From the NCBI RefSeq assembly GCF_018100925.1, contig NZ_JAGJEH010000003.1, forward strand, positions 434,001 through 498,000: DNA of 64,000 nt, written 5' to 3'. The position numbers were made by a program, and so were the translations under genes. The notes below the pieces were generated by a model. The model saw only the letters and a list, made by a program, of their open reading frames with translations, was not told the DNA's origin and made no database searches. Below are positions 51,156 to 60,908 of this stretch, one piece after another. Each line of letters opens with the position of its first letter. The stretch's first letter is position 1. The stretch is from Pseudoalteromonas luteoviolacea. GTDB lineage: Bacteria; Pseudomonadota; Gammaproteobacteria; Enterobacterales; Alteromonadaceae.

Positions 51156-51626
51156 CTAGTAGTACGTGACTCTTTGAATCTTTTTCGGTTTTACTTGACC
51201 AATATAAAGGTCATATACGGTTTTCATATCGAGCTCCAACTCAGTGGTATAAATATCACCCACTGCATATGACTTAAGTACTCGGGCACCTCGGATCACC
51301 CCCTGAACTTGGCTGCGCAACCCATCATTTTGTGCAACGACGCCCCGCACGGTAGTCGTGGCATTAAGCTGGTGGCCGTAAACCTGCTCGGCTAGCTCTC
51401 GATACGCTTCCAGTTTAGATACTTTAATTGCCATAAGCATTTTTTCACTATCGCTCGCCCCTGGCTGTGCGTCCAAAGGCGCGTACCCTATCGCTTTTAA
51501 AACCGGGTAGCTATCTGGTTGAACGTAACTATATTCTACATGTTTGTCGATAATTGAACTGCAGCCAGCAAGACCTACCACTACACCTATGGCTAAAATT
51601 TTGCTAATTTTAAATAACTTTCGCAT
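51156..51626 (-). CDS. flgP: Flagellar outer-membrane lipoprotein FlgP
   Basis: This 156-residue LPP20-type lipoprotein has a lipobox (GLAGC) after a signal peptide, then the FlgP core: YPVLKAIGYAPLDAQPGAS, KMLMAIKVSKLEAYRELAEQ, VYGHQLNATTTV and VRGVVAQNDGLRSQVQGVIR. In Vibrio it forms an outer-membrane disc around the motor (H ring/basal disc). It is divergent from flgT. Confidence 0.92.
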   Translation of the reverse strand: MRKLFKISKILAIGVVVGLAGCSSIIDKHVEYSYVQPDSYPVLKAIGYAPLDAQPGASDSEKMLMAIKVSKLEAYRELAEQVYGHQLNATTTVRGVVAQNDGLRSQVQGVIRGARVLKSYAVGDIYTTELELDMKTVYDLYIGQVKPKKIQRVTYY

Positions 51627-51757
51627 ATGTTACCGACTCCTAATCATGCCAAATTGCCTTTGTGTTAATATGGCATGCACAAATTGCGCCAATGCTATTG
51701 GCATAGGATTTGCTGAACTATGAAATAGAAGTCAAAATTTTGATATGGTATTGAACG

Positions 51758-52948
51758 ATGAAAAAAGTAAGTAGTACAGCTCTTGTAGCCTGTTTACTAA
51801 GCTTTAGTGCTCAAGCAGAATGGTTTGAAGTAACAGGGTATGCAAATGCATACACAACTGACAGAGCAGCGGCAAGGCAAGAAGCTGTGCAAGATGCCAT
51901 AACACAAGCGCTGATTTTTTCTGGTGCCACTGTATCAAGCATTCAAACGCTCGCAGATGGCGTGCTTGCACAAGATCATATAAAAATTAAAAGCCACGGT
52001 GAAATCCAAGAGATCAATCTAGTATCAGAAAACACTAAAGATGGTGTTATGAGTGTAACTCTTCACTTAGATATCTTCCCTAAACAACAGCAGTGCCCCG
52101 AAGAGTCGTTTAATAAACAGATCACGATAACCCAAAGCCAGCTGATGCAACCTCATCAAGCCAGACTTGGTCAAATTTTTGACATACATAAATCGACCAG
52201 TGAACGCATGTATCACACATTGATGCAACGCAATATGTCGGTCAAGCCTATCCCATTTATAGATAAGAGCATTAATGTACGTGCGTTCTTTTCACAAAAT
52301 TTTGATTACGACGCTCAGCTTATTGAGAGCCTCACAGCTTCAAGCAATAGCCAATATGTATTGCTCAGCCAAATAACAGACCTCGCCAGTACACAACAAT
52401 TAAACAGTGATTATGCTTTTTGGCAAGATGACGAATACGTGAGAAGTTTCAAAATAGATTTTGCCGCTTTCGACGCAATCAGCAAAGATAAAGTATGGCA
52501 ACAACACTATAGCGTAACAGGTGTGTGGCCCTATGAAAAAACCAAGATCATCGACGTATATAGCGACACCTTTTGGCATACTGACTATGGCAAACGCATA
52601 CAAGGTGTTTTTAATAGCCTTGCCCAAGATCTAAACCAAGCTTTTTCATGTCTGCCAACAAAAGGTAGGATCCTTCACAAAGATCAAGATCAGGTTGTAA
52701 TTAACTTAGGCAGTGCTCATGGGCTAAAAGAAGGGCAGATTTTGAGTATCGCACACCGCAGTGACGTTGCAGGTGAGAGAAACCAGTTTTTTACGCGCAG
52801 CATTCAAACAATTAATCGTGTCAAAGTAACACAAGTTAATGCCCAAAATGCCATCGCAAAAAATATAAACAGCAGACCAATGAACAATATCCAAATAAAC
52901 GATATTGTCGAACTTATCATCGCCCCCAGTGAAGACTTTGCACTATAA
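51758..52948 (+). CDS. flgT: Flagellar H-ring protein FlgT
   Basis: This 396-residue periplasmic protein starts with a signal peptide (KVSSTALVACLLSFSAQA) and has the FlgT domain order: N-terminal region about 20-110 (TDRAAARQEAVQDAITQAL), middle about 115-300, and C-terminal about 300-396 with a beta-barrel-like part (KDQDQVVINLGSAHGLKEGQ). It builds the H ring that holds the sodium-driven motor's T ring. Confidence 0.92.
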   Translation: MKKVSSTALVACLLSFSAQAEWFEVTGYANAYTTDRAAARQEAVQDAITQALIFSGATVSSIQTLADGVLAQDHIKIKSHGEIQEINLVSENTKDGVMSVTLHLDIFPKQQQCPEESFNKQITITQSQLMQPHQARLGQIFDIHKSTSERMYHTLMQRNMSVKPIPFIDKSINVRAFFSQNFDYDAQLIESLTASSNSQYVLLSQITDLASTQQLNSDYAFWQDDEYVRSFKIDFAAFDAISKDKVWQQHYSVTGVWPYEKTKIIDVYSDTFWHTDYGKRIQGVFNSLAQDLNQAFSCLPTKGRILHKDQDQVVINLGSAHGLKEGQILSIAHRSDVAGERNQFFTRSIQTINRVKVTQVNAQNAIAKNINSRPMNNIQINDIVELIIAPSEDFAL

Positions 52949-52988
52949 CCTGGCTTCTCTGGAGCCTTTTAAACTCAAATTATTCAGC

Positions 52989-53063
52989 TGGCGTCCCCGG
53001 TAGGAATCGAACCTACATCAAAGCCTTAGGAGGGCCCCGTTTTATCCATTAAACTACGGGGAC
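52989..53063 (-). tRNA. tRNA-Arg (anticodon CCT)
   Basis: The 75-nt minus-strand sequence folds as a tRNA: acceptor GTCCCCG/CGGGGAC, D arm GTTT...AAAC, anticodon stem GGGCC/GGCTT with loop CTCCTAA (anticodon CCT, for AGG), T arm TAGG-TTCGATTC-CTAC, and encoded GCCA end. It lies between flgT and the flgO paralogs. The remaining 53064-53256 gap holds nothing notable. Confidence 0.96.
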
Positions 53064-53256
53064 ACGCTATCACATCAGAGGATAAACTCTTGTTTGTGCG
53101 GTTATATTTATAACAGCGCTAAACCCTAAATGACAAGTATATTTTGAAAATAGTACGCAAAAACAGAAACCTAAATGCGCAATTAAGGTATAGAGTTAGA
53201 AATGAGCTAGTTTTGGAGCCATGGCTTGACTACTTACAGCTGCCAAGCCTAGCAGG

Positions 53257-53901
53257 TCAATAAGTGACTGTCGCACTGGGATGAAGGATAAAATAAGGAA
53301 TAATCACATTGCTGCTTGCCACAACCAAACGGCTATCAAAATCCAATAGTCGAGAATTGACCTCTACTCCCCTGTCACGATAGATCATAGTTCCGGTTAA
53401 AACATGGCTTGGTACCGGGTTTTGTGGGAGTTTTTTTGCATCCCGAGACAAAATAAAGTCACCATTTCTAGTTACTGCAATACCGCGGTGAGATTTAAAG
53501 TCAAGCGCGGGGTAACCCAATTTTTGAAATTGGTGTATCATCGACTCAGCCAGCTGATTTCCCAGCTGGTTGCTGTTTCGCAAACTTTTATCAAAACTCA
53601 CAAAACTCGTAATTGCAACTGCATTGGGAGAAACCCCCGACATGGAATCAGTTAACTCCAATGCAATTTGTCCAGCATAATTGGCCAGCTGCTTATTATG
53701 GGAGTAGCTGACAAAGCCCGGATCAGTGTATTCGACCTCTGAGGGTGTGTTTAAGTCATTGGCCAACTGAGCAAGCTGCAACGATTGCTGTGCTTGTTTC
53801 GACTGCTGCCCTTTAGGCACTATTTGCGAATGCTGACTGCTCTCACAGCCAAACAGCGCTACCAGGCAGCTAACTAATGCTATGCTGTGTTTCATTGCCA
53901 T
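53257..53901 (-). CDS. FlgO-family outer-membrane lipoprotein (third)
   Basis: This 214-residue lipoprotein (lipobox LFGC near residue 18) has the FlgO pattern: VAITSFVSFDKSLRNSNQLG, NQLAESMIHQFQKLGYPALD, FILSRDAKKL, VLTGTMIYRDRGVEVNSRLL. FlgO is an outer-membrane component beside FlgP needed for sheathed or polar flagellar function. It is the last of three tandem paralogs, overlapping the stop of the second by one base; the start may be two codons later. Confidence 0.85.
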   Translation of the reverse strand: MAMKHSIALVSCLVALFGCESSQHSQIVPKGQQSKQAQQSLQLAQLANDLNTPSEVEYTDPGFVSYSHNKQLANYAGQIALELTDSMSGVSPNAVAITSFVSFDKSLRNSNQLGNQLAESMIHQFQKLGYPALDFKSHRGIAVTRNGDFILSRDAKKLPQNPVPSHVLTGTMIYRDRGVEVNSRLLDFDSRLVVASSNVIIPYFILHPSATVTY

Positions 53902-54557
53902 TACCTGCTTGCTCTTTCCAATCGAATACCATCGTGGCCAATACCATCTCGTAACGCGTTAACAACAGACTGAGGCAAAAACCCCTGTGCAGTCCCCACG
54001 ACAGCTTTGCTTTTTACGCCGACAATTCGCGCGTTGACTAGCACACCACCTTGATGGTTTGCCAAAGTTCCTGCCAGCACGTAGTTAAAGGTATGCTCAT
54101 CTGATAACTCTAAAAAGTCACGGCTAAATATAAAGTCCCCTTGCTTGGTAACTCGCATAAAGTCGGTCGTTTTAAAGTCAACAACAGGTACACCAAAGTT
54201 ATGCAGCTCATGAACGAAGCTCTCTGACAGCTGGTTACCTAGCAACGAGCCATAGTTGTAATCTTCATCTAAAAAGACAAAGGTCGCTACTGCGATTGGC
54301 GTTCGGTCGTTCACATAGCGCAAGTTACCAATCATGTCTTGCATCAAATTTTGTACATAGTGGGTCACATTTCGACTAGCCATTTGCTGAGACACGGTCA
54401 TGCCATGCATTCCTCCAGGGTGTACCTGAAACTGGCTTTCAGAGCTAGCAAAAGCATTTTTATCCACCACCATTGCCTTGCTGTTATGACGATCACTGTC
54501 AGTACTCGAGCAGCCGAATAACACAGGCAATAAAAGTGATAATGCATACTTTTTCAT
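53901..54557 (-). CDS. FlgO-family outer-membrane lipoprotein (second)
   Basis: This 218-residue lipoprotein starts MKKYALSLLLPVLFGC after GGAG; an upstream in-frame start inside the preceding gene is less likely. FlgO landmarks: PIAVATFVFLDEDYNYGSLL, GNQLSESFVHELHNFGVPVV, DFIFSRDFLEL, YVLAGTLANHQGGVLVNARI. The tandem set suggests duplication of flgO. Confidence 0.87.
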   Translation of the reverse strand: MKKYALSLLLPVLFGCSSTDSDRHNSKAMVVDKNAFASSESQFQVHPGGMHGMTVSQQMASRNVTHYVQNLMQDMIGNLRYVNDRTPIAVATFVFLDEDYNYGSLLGNQLSESFVHELHNFGVPVVDFKTTDFMRVTKQGDFIFSRDFLELSDEHTFNYVLAGTLANHQGGVLVNARIVGVKSKAVVGTAQGFLPQSVVNALRDGIGHDGIRLERASR

Positions 54558-54568
54558 ATCTTTCTCCG

Positions 54569-55159
54569 TTAATATTGGCCGCGATGAAGTAACCCATCTC
54601 GCATTTGTACTTGCTCTGTTCCCCACAAGGTCTCTTTTGGCAAGCTAATTGAAGCGGCTGACATTGTCTTGCTATTGACCATATCTATTAACCTCGCGTG
54701 TATGGTGTAAGAATTAATACTCTCACTCACACTGCCCGTCAAAATAAGGTCAAATTTGTGACGATCTTTGAGCTTTTCTATATCTCGGCTCAAAACACTA
54801 TCGGCACTGTCTGATAGATTGATTGCTTTTTGCATCCGAAATTCAACAACCTGTAAGCCCATTTGCGTTAAATACGTAATGAAACTCTCTTGCACTTGAT
54901 TACTCAAACCAGCACCTTGATTATTTAACGTATCGGCACCGAGCCCATTATCTTTAAAAAAGCTGGTGACGGCGACTGAAACGCCAGGTTTTAGTGGCTT
55001 GCTATACTGACTTAACTGTGTCGCTAACTCTCCAACATAGCTGTGAACGCTACGCATGGGAGGCGCTTGCTTTGGACTTTGTTTTGCACTTGAGCCAAGC
55101 CAAGCGCTTGTGCTACATCCTGCAAGCAAGCTTACAAGCACCAAGATTAGAAATCGCAT
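54569..55159 (-). CDS. FlgO-family outer-membrane lipoprotein (first)
   Basis: This 196-residue lipoprotein (lipobox LLAGC) has VSVAVTSFFKDNGLGADTLN, QGAGLSNQVQESFITYLTQM and LILTGSVSESINSYTIHARL. It is the most divergent of the three tandem paralogs, heads the operon, and is followed by the second after 11 bases. Confidence 0.85.
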   Translation of the reverse strand: MRFLILVLVSLLAGCSTSAWLGSSAKQSPKQAPPMRSVHSYVGELATQLSQYSKPLKPGVSVAVTSFFKDNGLGADTLNNQGAGLSNQVQESFITYLTQMGLQVVEFRMQKAINLSDSADSVLSRDIEKLKDRHKFDLILTGSVSESINSYTIHARLIDMVNSKTMSAASISLPKETLWGTEQVQMRDGLLHRGQY

Positions 55160-55281
55160 AATGACATACCTCTGGTTTATTGACGTATTTAATGCAAAAA
55201 TCGAACCAAATTAGATTACATACAATATAAAAGTCGCACAAAGATTTATCACGTCGTATCTTGCATGGATTTGCTTAACGA

Positions 55282-58194
55282 TTATTGCGCAACGGAAATA
55301 CGCTCAACCTCACACGCGATGTGATTTTGCTTAAGTTTAAGGCAAGCTCTTGCCGCCTGCTGTGACTGTTTAGCAAACTTGTAACCAAGTAAGTATTTTT
55401 TTCGCTTTTTGTCATGTACGTAAAAAGGCTTTGTCGAAAATAAATGCCTCGACCGTTTAAACACAATCGCCACGTAGGCCTGTAATATTGTCAAAGAGTC
55501 GAACTCCCCTCCTCTAGCAATATAGCCTTTGTAATGGGGCAATTGTTCTACTAACAAATCAACTTCAAGCAGCACATCACCGAGATTTGAAAGCGCCACT
55601 TCTACCGTATTGTGCTGCCTAAAGTTATCCGTTGAACGCTTTTTGACCCTCGCTTCATATTGACCGGGTCGAATATTACTAAAGACGTAGTAACCATCGT
55701 AGGCTGATTTAACCGTCGCAACCACCTTTTGATTGCGGCCAACTAACTCAATATCAGCATACGCCAAAGGCTGCTCTTGTCCATTGAGATCTTTTTCATA
55801 CGCCACGCCTTCGAGCTCACCGGCATGCACCACGGGATATTCCAAATAAGCGAGAAACCCTTTACGAGGCGTGATCGAACGACCGTCATGTGCTGCAATA
55901 TAAAATGGATCTGGCAGTGATTCTTCATCCATCACAATATCAGTTTGCCTATTGAGTGGCATGTTTCCCAGCAAAGCGACACCTTTCGTATCGGTAAACG
56001 CTTGGGAAAAACCTTGTACTGATCGTATTTTCACGCCCTCCAAAAGCCTATCATTGCCATCAAATATCGCATTGTTATTTTGATCTAAAAAGACTTTTAC
56101 TAATACCGAGCCAGTACTGGCAAGACGCCTGTCGGTGATAAAAAACTCATTGCTGTAGCTTTGATATCCCAAGCTAAATTGTCCAGTCAGCCCCACTTGC
56201 CAGTCATCGTTTTGAAGATAGCTAAATCGCCCAGTTAGTCTAAATCTGTCGTGTTGCCAATTTACCCCTGCACCGATTTCATAATCTTCATTAATCAACG
56301 ATTTAGTGTAGTCCAGCTCGACATCAAACTGGCTGTCTAGGATACGGCTCAGCTGTATTTGGTAATCAGATAGCTGTTTTTGTGGGTGTAGCTGATAACT
56401 CAGCCCAATCCGGCCATATGTACCTCGGACTCGCCCTTGCCAACGCGTGATCCCCTTCAGTGTGTGGTCTGACGCCGAATTAGTTTGGTGGTAATCCAAC
56501 TGGTTACTAAAAGTGCCAAACTGCGTCGCCACAGAAAGTAAACTGGATCCTAAGAAATCGCTTCCAGCTTGTTCACGACGCCAGTTAAGTGTGTTTTGGT
56601 AATTAAGCCGCACATGGTTATGTCTGTATAATGTACCTGCAGCCCGAACAGCAAACTCTTGTGTGTGTTGCAGCAATGCTTGTCCTAGCTCAGTACGCAC
56701 TTTGTGATCGGTAAGTACAAAACTAAGTGCATGCTGATTTACCTGCGTACGACCTTGAAACTGATAATAACGTGCGCCCTGATCATCACGGCTTAAATCC
56801 ACGTTTAAAATCCCCTTATTCCAAACGTCATAACTTGCCCCTATATTGAGCTGAGAAACATTTTCTTGTCCCTCTAAGCCATAGCGCATGCCACCATATA
56901 CAGAAAGGTCATCACTGAAGCCATAGTCATACCTGCTGAGTAGATTCCAGCCCGAAATATCAGGCATACCTACATTGTCACCTAATAGCGTTTTTCCAGT
57001 ATCAACAATCGATGTATCAAAATACCCTTCACCCTCGGCAATATTATTCCCTGCAACAAAGTAAGAGCGGCTCTCTTGAAGCACTTGACCTTGTGGCCCG
57101 TACATCACCAGTTCAAATTCATTACTACCAAAATAGAGCTCTATTGATTCAAAATCATATAACCCAGATTGTACGTTTAGTCTTTGATCTATCATCAATC
57201 CATTTTGATACAGCTCCACATCCCAACCAACTTGGATCACACCACTGATCCTCACAGTTTGTGTATCAATTTGCCTGTAGAGAGGCCTGTCACTGACTCG
57301 GACCCCACGAGCATATGAGGTGCGATAGTTACCTCCAATGCGCGTACCCAGCACATCTCCAATTTCAACTTGCGTCGCTGTGATGGGACCAAAATCAACC
57401 CCACTTTCATTTTCCCTACTTGCACTGATACGGCTTTCACTTAAAAGATCGCCTGAGCGCCCACTTAAAAAATAAGCTGTGTTCCAAAATGCGATATCTT
57501 GACTGCCAAGCAAAGATAGAGAGGCGACATTGTCTTTCAAATTCATTGTGTTAAATGAACCTTGAATATCAAGTAAAGGCGGGCTCCACACTTGATACGG
57601 GGTCGCTTTCCAAGGCAGAACTGGTGACTGTTGAGCTGTTCCTGGGCTGAATTGACGATTTTGCCTCTCTATACGCCGCTCAATTGGTAGCTGTTGTTCA
57701 CTGCTCATTTGCAACTTTAAGTCTTGATAATTAAACTTGAACTGCAACCCAAACCAGCTCGATACTCTGCGAGCATCAAAATAGACTTCACCGTCAATCT
57801 GAGCAAAATCGCTTGTGTCAAAACGCACTATTTGGTCCCCCACAACAGCTTCTCTGAGCTTTAAATCAAGTGAAAAACGCTGCGCTTGATCAATAAACCA
57901 CCCATTGTATCGAGATACATTTTCGTCATATGAAATCGCAAAATCTAAAGCAGAAAACAGGCTTTGCAACTCTAGCTGAACCCCTGTTTTACTCTTCCTA
58001 GCGAACACCTCAGAGAGATAATAACCCTCCATATAGAGTGAAAAAAACAGTACTTCACCGGTTTGAATGCGGTCTTCGCCATAGCTAAGTACGGAGTATG
58101 TTTGCCCTATAGTATTTTCTGTATTGGCATGACTAAAATAAGGGATCGCTGCACTGACACAAAGTAGCGCAGCAATGAAACACTTGGAGATCAC
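55282..58194 (-). CDS. Fimbrial usher-like outer-membrane protein with C-terminal SPOR-like domain
   Basis: This 970-residue protein has a signal peptide, an N-terminal usher-type region, a long beta-barrel section (many alternating short strands, about residues 210-690), and Ig/carboxypeptidase-regulatory-like plug repeats (GSVLVKVFLDQNNNAIFDGN, SAYDGYYVFSNIRPGQYEAR) before the end. The last 80 residues (LTILQAYVAIVFKRSRHLF, KPFYVHDKKRKKYLLGYKFA) look like a SPOR domain. Chaperone and DUF4402 pilin genes lie upstream, so it should secrete and assemble them. Confidence 0.82.
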   Translation of the reverse strand: MISKCFIAALLCVSAAIPYFSHANTENTIGQTYSVLSYGEDRIQTGEVLFFSLYMEGYYLSEVFARKSKTGVQLELQSLFSALDFAISYDENVSRYNGWFIDQAQRFSLDLKLREAVVGDQIVRFDTSDFAQIDGEVYFDARRVSSWFGLQFKFNYQDLKLQMSSEQQLPIERRIERQNRQFSPGTAQQSPVLPWKATPYQVWSPPLLDIQGSFNTMNLKDNVASLSLLGSQDIAFWNTAYFLSGRSGDLLSESRISASRENESGVDFGPITATQVEIGDVLGTRIGGNYRTSYARGVRVSDRPLYRQIDTQTVRISGVIQVGWDVELYQNGLMIDQRLNVQSGLYDFESIELYFGSNEFELVMYGPQGQVLQESRSYFVAGNNIAEGEGYFDTSIVDTGKTLLGDNVGMPDISGWNLLSRYDYGFSDDLSVYGGMRYGLEGQENVSQLNIGASYDVWNKGILNVDLSRDDQGARYYQFQGRTQVNQHALSFVLTDHKVRTELGQALLQHTQEFAVRAAGTLYRHNHVRLNYQNTLNWRREQAGSDFLGSSLLSVATQFGTFSNQLDYHQTNSASDHTLKGITRWQGRVRGTYGRIGLSYQLHPQKQLSDYQIQLSRILDSQFDVELDYTKSLINEDYEIGAGVNWQHDRFRLTGRFSYLQNDDWQVGLTGQFSLGYQSYSNEFFITDRRLASTGSVLVKVFLDQNNNAIFDGNDRLLEGVKIRSVQGFSQAFTDTKGVALLGNMPLNRQTDIVMDEESLPDPFYIAAHDGRSITPRKGFLAYLEYPVVHAGELEGVAYEKDLNGQEQPLAYADIELVGRNQKVVATVKSAYDGYYVFSNIRPGQYEARVKKRSTDNFRQHNTVEVALSNLGDVLLEVDLLVEQLPHYKGYIARGGEFDSLTILQAYVAIVFKRSRHLFSTKPFYVHDKKRKKYLLGYKFAKQSQQAARACLKLKQNHIACEVERISVAQ

Positions 58195-58202
58195 AGTTGG
58201 GT

Positions 58203-59009
58203 TTAATGCGCTATATCAAAAGTGCGTTGTGAAAATACCAGGTTTCGATACTCTTCTTGACCCGTATAGGTAACACGTAATTGTCCTGCGCCCTTTAATA
58301 CCTTGCCAGCTAAAGTGTTTAATTCGACGCTTGCGTTAGTTACTTCAGGGTAAATTGCGTAATTGTTTGCTGTTGCCACAACTTGCCACTCCTTCGCACC
58401 TTTAGGCTGCCAATGGGCTTGCAATTTTCCAAGCGCACTGGCGTTACCGCTTCTTTGCAAGTCTATTGCAATCACGGTCTTGCCATTTAAATCGGTAGCT
58501 AGCTTTGTAGCAGCAATGCGCACTTCGGGCGCAGCAACATCTTTTCTATAAATGACAGGAATGCTGTAACTCAATATCATATTTAGGCTAATGCCGATTG
58601 CTTCAGAGTTATCGAGTTGCTCTGTCGGCAAGGCTTGAAATAACAAGTGAGAGCGATACTCACCAGCGCTCATCCCCTGCTTTCGACGCAGCGCTAACTT
58701 AATGGCCTGTCTTTCACCGGGTGCCAAATGTACTTGCCTTGGTGTCATTCTCATCAAGTGGCTCAATTTCCACGGTCCGACCTGTTCAGGTTGAAGATCT
58801 TGATATCCGCCAAAAGGCAAGGCTTGTTTTTCTTTCCACCCCAAGCGATAAGTTTTCGCTTCACTGCCATTGTTGATTAAGAATACTTTGGCCGTGCGTT
58901 GACGCTCATCAAACACCACACGCGTTGGCGAAATCATCAAAGAGGCATACACAGCCTGAGTAAAAAAAGAAAGGGCCACAAAGCCGATACTTACTAATTG
59001 CATTTTCAT
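58203..59009 (-). CDS. Periplasmic fimbrial chaperone
   Basis: This 268-residue protein has a signal peptide and the chaperone Ig-like fold: SLMISPTRVVFDERQRTAKV at the mature N-terminus, FLINNGSEAKTYRLGWKEK, VHLAPGERQAIKLALRRKQG, GEYRSHLLFQALPT. It lies between the DUF4402 protein and usher genes and presumably donates strands to pilin subunits. Confidence 0.88.
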   Translation of the reverse strand: MKMQLVSIGFVALSFFTQAVYASLMISPTRVVFDERQRTAKVFLINNGSEAKTYRLGWKEKQALPFGGYQDLQPEQVGPWKLSHLMRMTPRQVHLAPGERQAIKLALRRKQGMSAGEYRSHLLFQALPTEQLDNSEAIGISLNMILSYSIPVIYRKDVAAPEVRIAATKLATDLNGKTVIAIDLQRSGNASALGKLQAHWQPKGAKEWQVVATANNYAIYPEVTNASVELNTLAGKVLKGAGQLRVTYTGQEEYRNLVFSQRTFDIAH

Positions 59010-59013
59010 AAAA

Positions 59014-59511
59014 CTAATAACTTACTTCTATATTTGCCCAAACACGATACGTACCGTCTGGATACTGGGTAGATTGAGCTCCGATCTCAATGGTTCCCCC
59101 CACCTTTAATAAAGCGTTGCCCTGTGCGTCACTAAATAGCCTATCCACGTGTTCTAGCTGCACCAAATTTATTCCCTGTACGTATAGGTTACTATGGGAA
59201 AGCATAGGCGTGATAATACTTGTTGAAACGGTGACACTATGTAAAGCTGGCAACGAAGAAAAAAGCAATTCTGCGGCTTGCCCTCCAGACACCAAATGCA
59301 CAGGACCGCTTGTTACATTGTGCCCACTCGCACCGATTTGAACACGACCAACTTGAGTGTGATCTGAAATTACAATTGTGCCAAAATCCAATGGTGTGAT
59401 CACCTCAGTTCGGCTGCTGGCAGAGTAACTTATTAGCAATAATAACCCGGCCCATACAGCGTGTTGGACACCTTTCGCATGCGGTCTTTTACAGACTGAG
59501 ATCAAGGACAC
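59014..59511 (-). CDS. DUF4402 protein, minor pilin or adaptor
   Basis: This 165-residue exported protein has a hydrophobic leader (AVWAGLLLLISYSASS) and the DUF4402 pattern: ITPLDFGTIVISDHTQVGRV, then LFSDAQGNALLKVGGTIEIG and YPDGTYRVWANIEVSY at the end. It lacks the length and low-complexity Thr/Asn region of the neighbour. Likely minor subunit or tip adaptor. Confidence 0.75.
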   Translation of the reverse strand: MSLISVCKRPHAKGVQHAVWAGLLLLISYSASSRTEVITPLDFGTIVISDHTQVGRVQIGASGHNVTSGPVHLVSGGQAAELLFSSLPALHSVTVSTSIITPMLSHSNLYVQGINLVQLEHVDRLFSDAQGNALLKVGGTIEIGAQSTQYPDGTYRVWANIEVSY

Positions 59512-59523
59512 AGCTCTTAGCCT

Positions 59524-60120
59524 TTAGTAACTCACTTCCAATGTGAAAGTACCAATATAATCACCATCTAGATAATTGGCAGAATTACCCGTTGTTGTTG
59601 ATAGCGTTGCGCCAATATTAAAAACAGCTTCGCCATTTTCATTTACTTGGATTTGCTTACCAACAACAGGAGTTGAGTTCGAAGCACCCGTTTCGATGTA
59701 ATATGTAAATGAGCCAAGTTTAAATCCTGCAGCACCACTGCCACTACCAGCGGCCAATGAGACATCAGTCTCAACAGGATCGGTAATAGATAAAGTCGCA
59801 AATGGCACAACACCGGAAATTTGGAATTGCGCCGGGCTGCCAGCAGAAATAATAGCAATCTCAGCATTATTCACATTGGTAGAAGCAACAGTCGGCGTTT
59901 GTGTCGTATCAGCAGGGATCGTCAATGAGGCCGTATCTGTACCAGTATTATCAGCCACAGCTCGAATTGTACCAAAATCTAAGTCATTGTTTTTGACCAA
60001 TTGAAACGCGTTTTTAACTTTCACTTTGGCATCAAATGTCGCTTTTTGAGCACTGAAAGAAGAAAAGGGTAGTACAGCTATCGCTGTCATTAAACCTAAC
60101 TGTTTTAAGTTCTTTTTCAT
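59524..60120 (-). CDS. DUF4402 major pilin-like protein
   Basis: This 198-residue secreted protein starts with a signal peptide ending near SSFSA, then FDAKVKVKNAFQLVKNNDLD, FGTIRAVADNTGTDTASLTI, and a C-terminal NYLDGDYIGTFTLEVSY. This fits DUF4402 pilins assembled by alternative chaperone-usher systems. It is the first structural gene of the operon, with the promoter probably in the 143-bp gap before it. Confidence 0.85.
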   Translation of the reverse strand: MKKNLKQLGLMTAIAVLPFSSFSAQKATFDAKVKVKNAFQLVKNNDLDFGTIRAVADNTGTDTASLTIPADTTQTPTVASTNVNNAEIAIISAGSPAQFQISGVVPFATLSITDPVETDVSLAAGSGSGAAGFKLGSFTYYIETGASNSTPVVGKQIQVNENGEAVFNIGATLSTTTGNSANYLDGDYIGTFTLEVSY

Positions 60121-60263
60121 ACTTTTATCCTATACAAATCACAACATAAATAAAGCGTGATTAAAATTAGTTGTCTCGCGACGGCTTATTCTGAGTGATA
60201 GCTCTAAAATAAGATTACACTTACCGCCCGATAGGCATAAAATCAGTCCCTATATTTATACAC

Positions 60264-60908
60264 TTATATGTAATTTTTAAGTTCAGAGCAATGTCTAGTG
60301 ACCCTAGATATCGCTTTGCAAAATACGGTTGCTTCTTGTCGAGAGCTAAAGCCATATGCAGTAACAAAAAATAATTTCCTGTCTCGGTCAGGCTCAACAA
60401 TATGAGCGTTGACCCCATTAAATACGAGTGGATAGCTTTGCCTGATTGTATTAATTTGTGCTTGGATCTGCTGTACTTGTGACAAAGCTGCGTCTCGCTT
60501 TAAATGAATACCCACCACTAAATCTGGGGTCTGAAATGTTTTCTCTGCTTCATCTGTATTGCTCACCGAAGATACATCATGCGTTTCAACAAACGAGCCC
60601 CTTTTCGAGTCAGGTTTAACGGCATGTTTAATCACCGGTTGAGTGGGTTGCAAGTAATCATGCAAATCAGGAACTTCAGCCTGTGTAGAGAGCAATTTAA
60701 GCAACTGGGTCAAATCCCCTTCCATTTTTGCCAAACGCTCAATACTGGCCTTGTTTTCTTCATATGAGGAAACCAAGGCTTTATGGGCGTGTATCGCTTC
60801 TTGCTGCGCCACTTTTTCTTCAAGTGTCTGAGTTGTATTTGCACAGCTGGCTAAGCACAGTGAGATGCACACTGCTAATGAAGTTGGTAACCAAAACTTG
60901 GTAGGCAT
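60264..60908 (-). CDS. Lipoprotein with C-terminal SPOR-like region
   Basis: This protein (about 214 residues) has a signal peptide with lipobox (LCLASC), a coiled-coil helix (TQTLEEKVAQQEAIHAHKAL, KASIERLAKMEGDLTQLLKL) and a C-terminal region KLFFVTAYGFSSRQEATVFC that looks SPOR-like. An in-frame start three codons earlier exists. It lies just upstream of the pilin genes in the same direction. Role may be in localising the pilus system to septal or polar peptidoglycan, an inference. Confidence 0.7.
   Translation of the reverse strand: MPTKFWLPTSLAVCISLCLASCANTTQTLEEKVAQQEAIHAHKALVSSYEENKASIERLAKMEGDLTQLLKLLSTQAEVPDLHDYLQPTQPVIKHAVKPDSKRGSFVETHDVSSVSNTDEAEKTFQTPDLVVGIHLKRDAALSQVQQIQAQINTIRQSYPLVFNGVNAHIVEPDRDRKLFFVTAYGFSSRQEATVFCKAISRVTRHCSELKNYI

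Noticed and set aside
52989..53063. tRNA-Arg as tailocin or island attachment site
   Set aside because: No duplicated tRNA 3' end and no integrase nearby; flanking genes are ordinary chromosomal flagellar genes.
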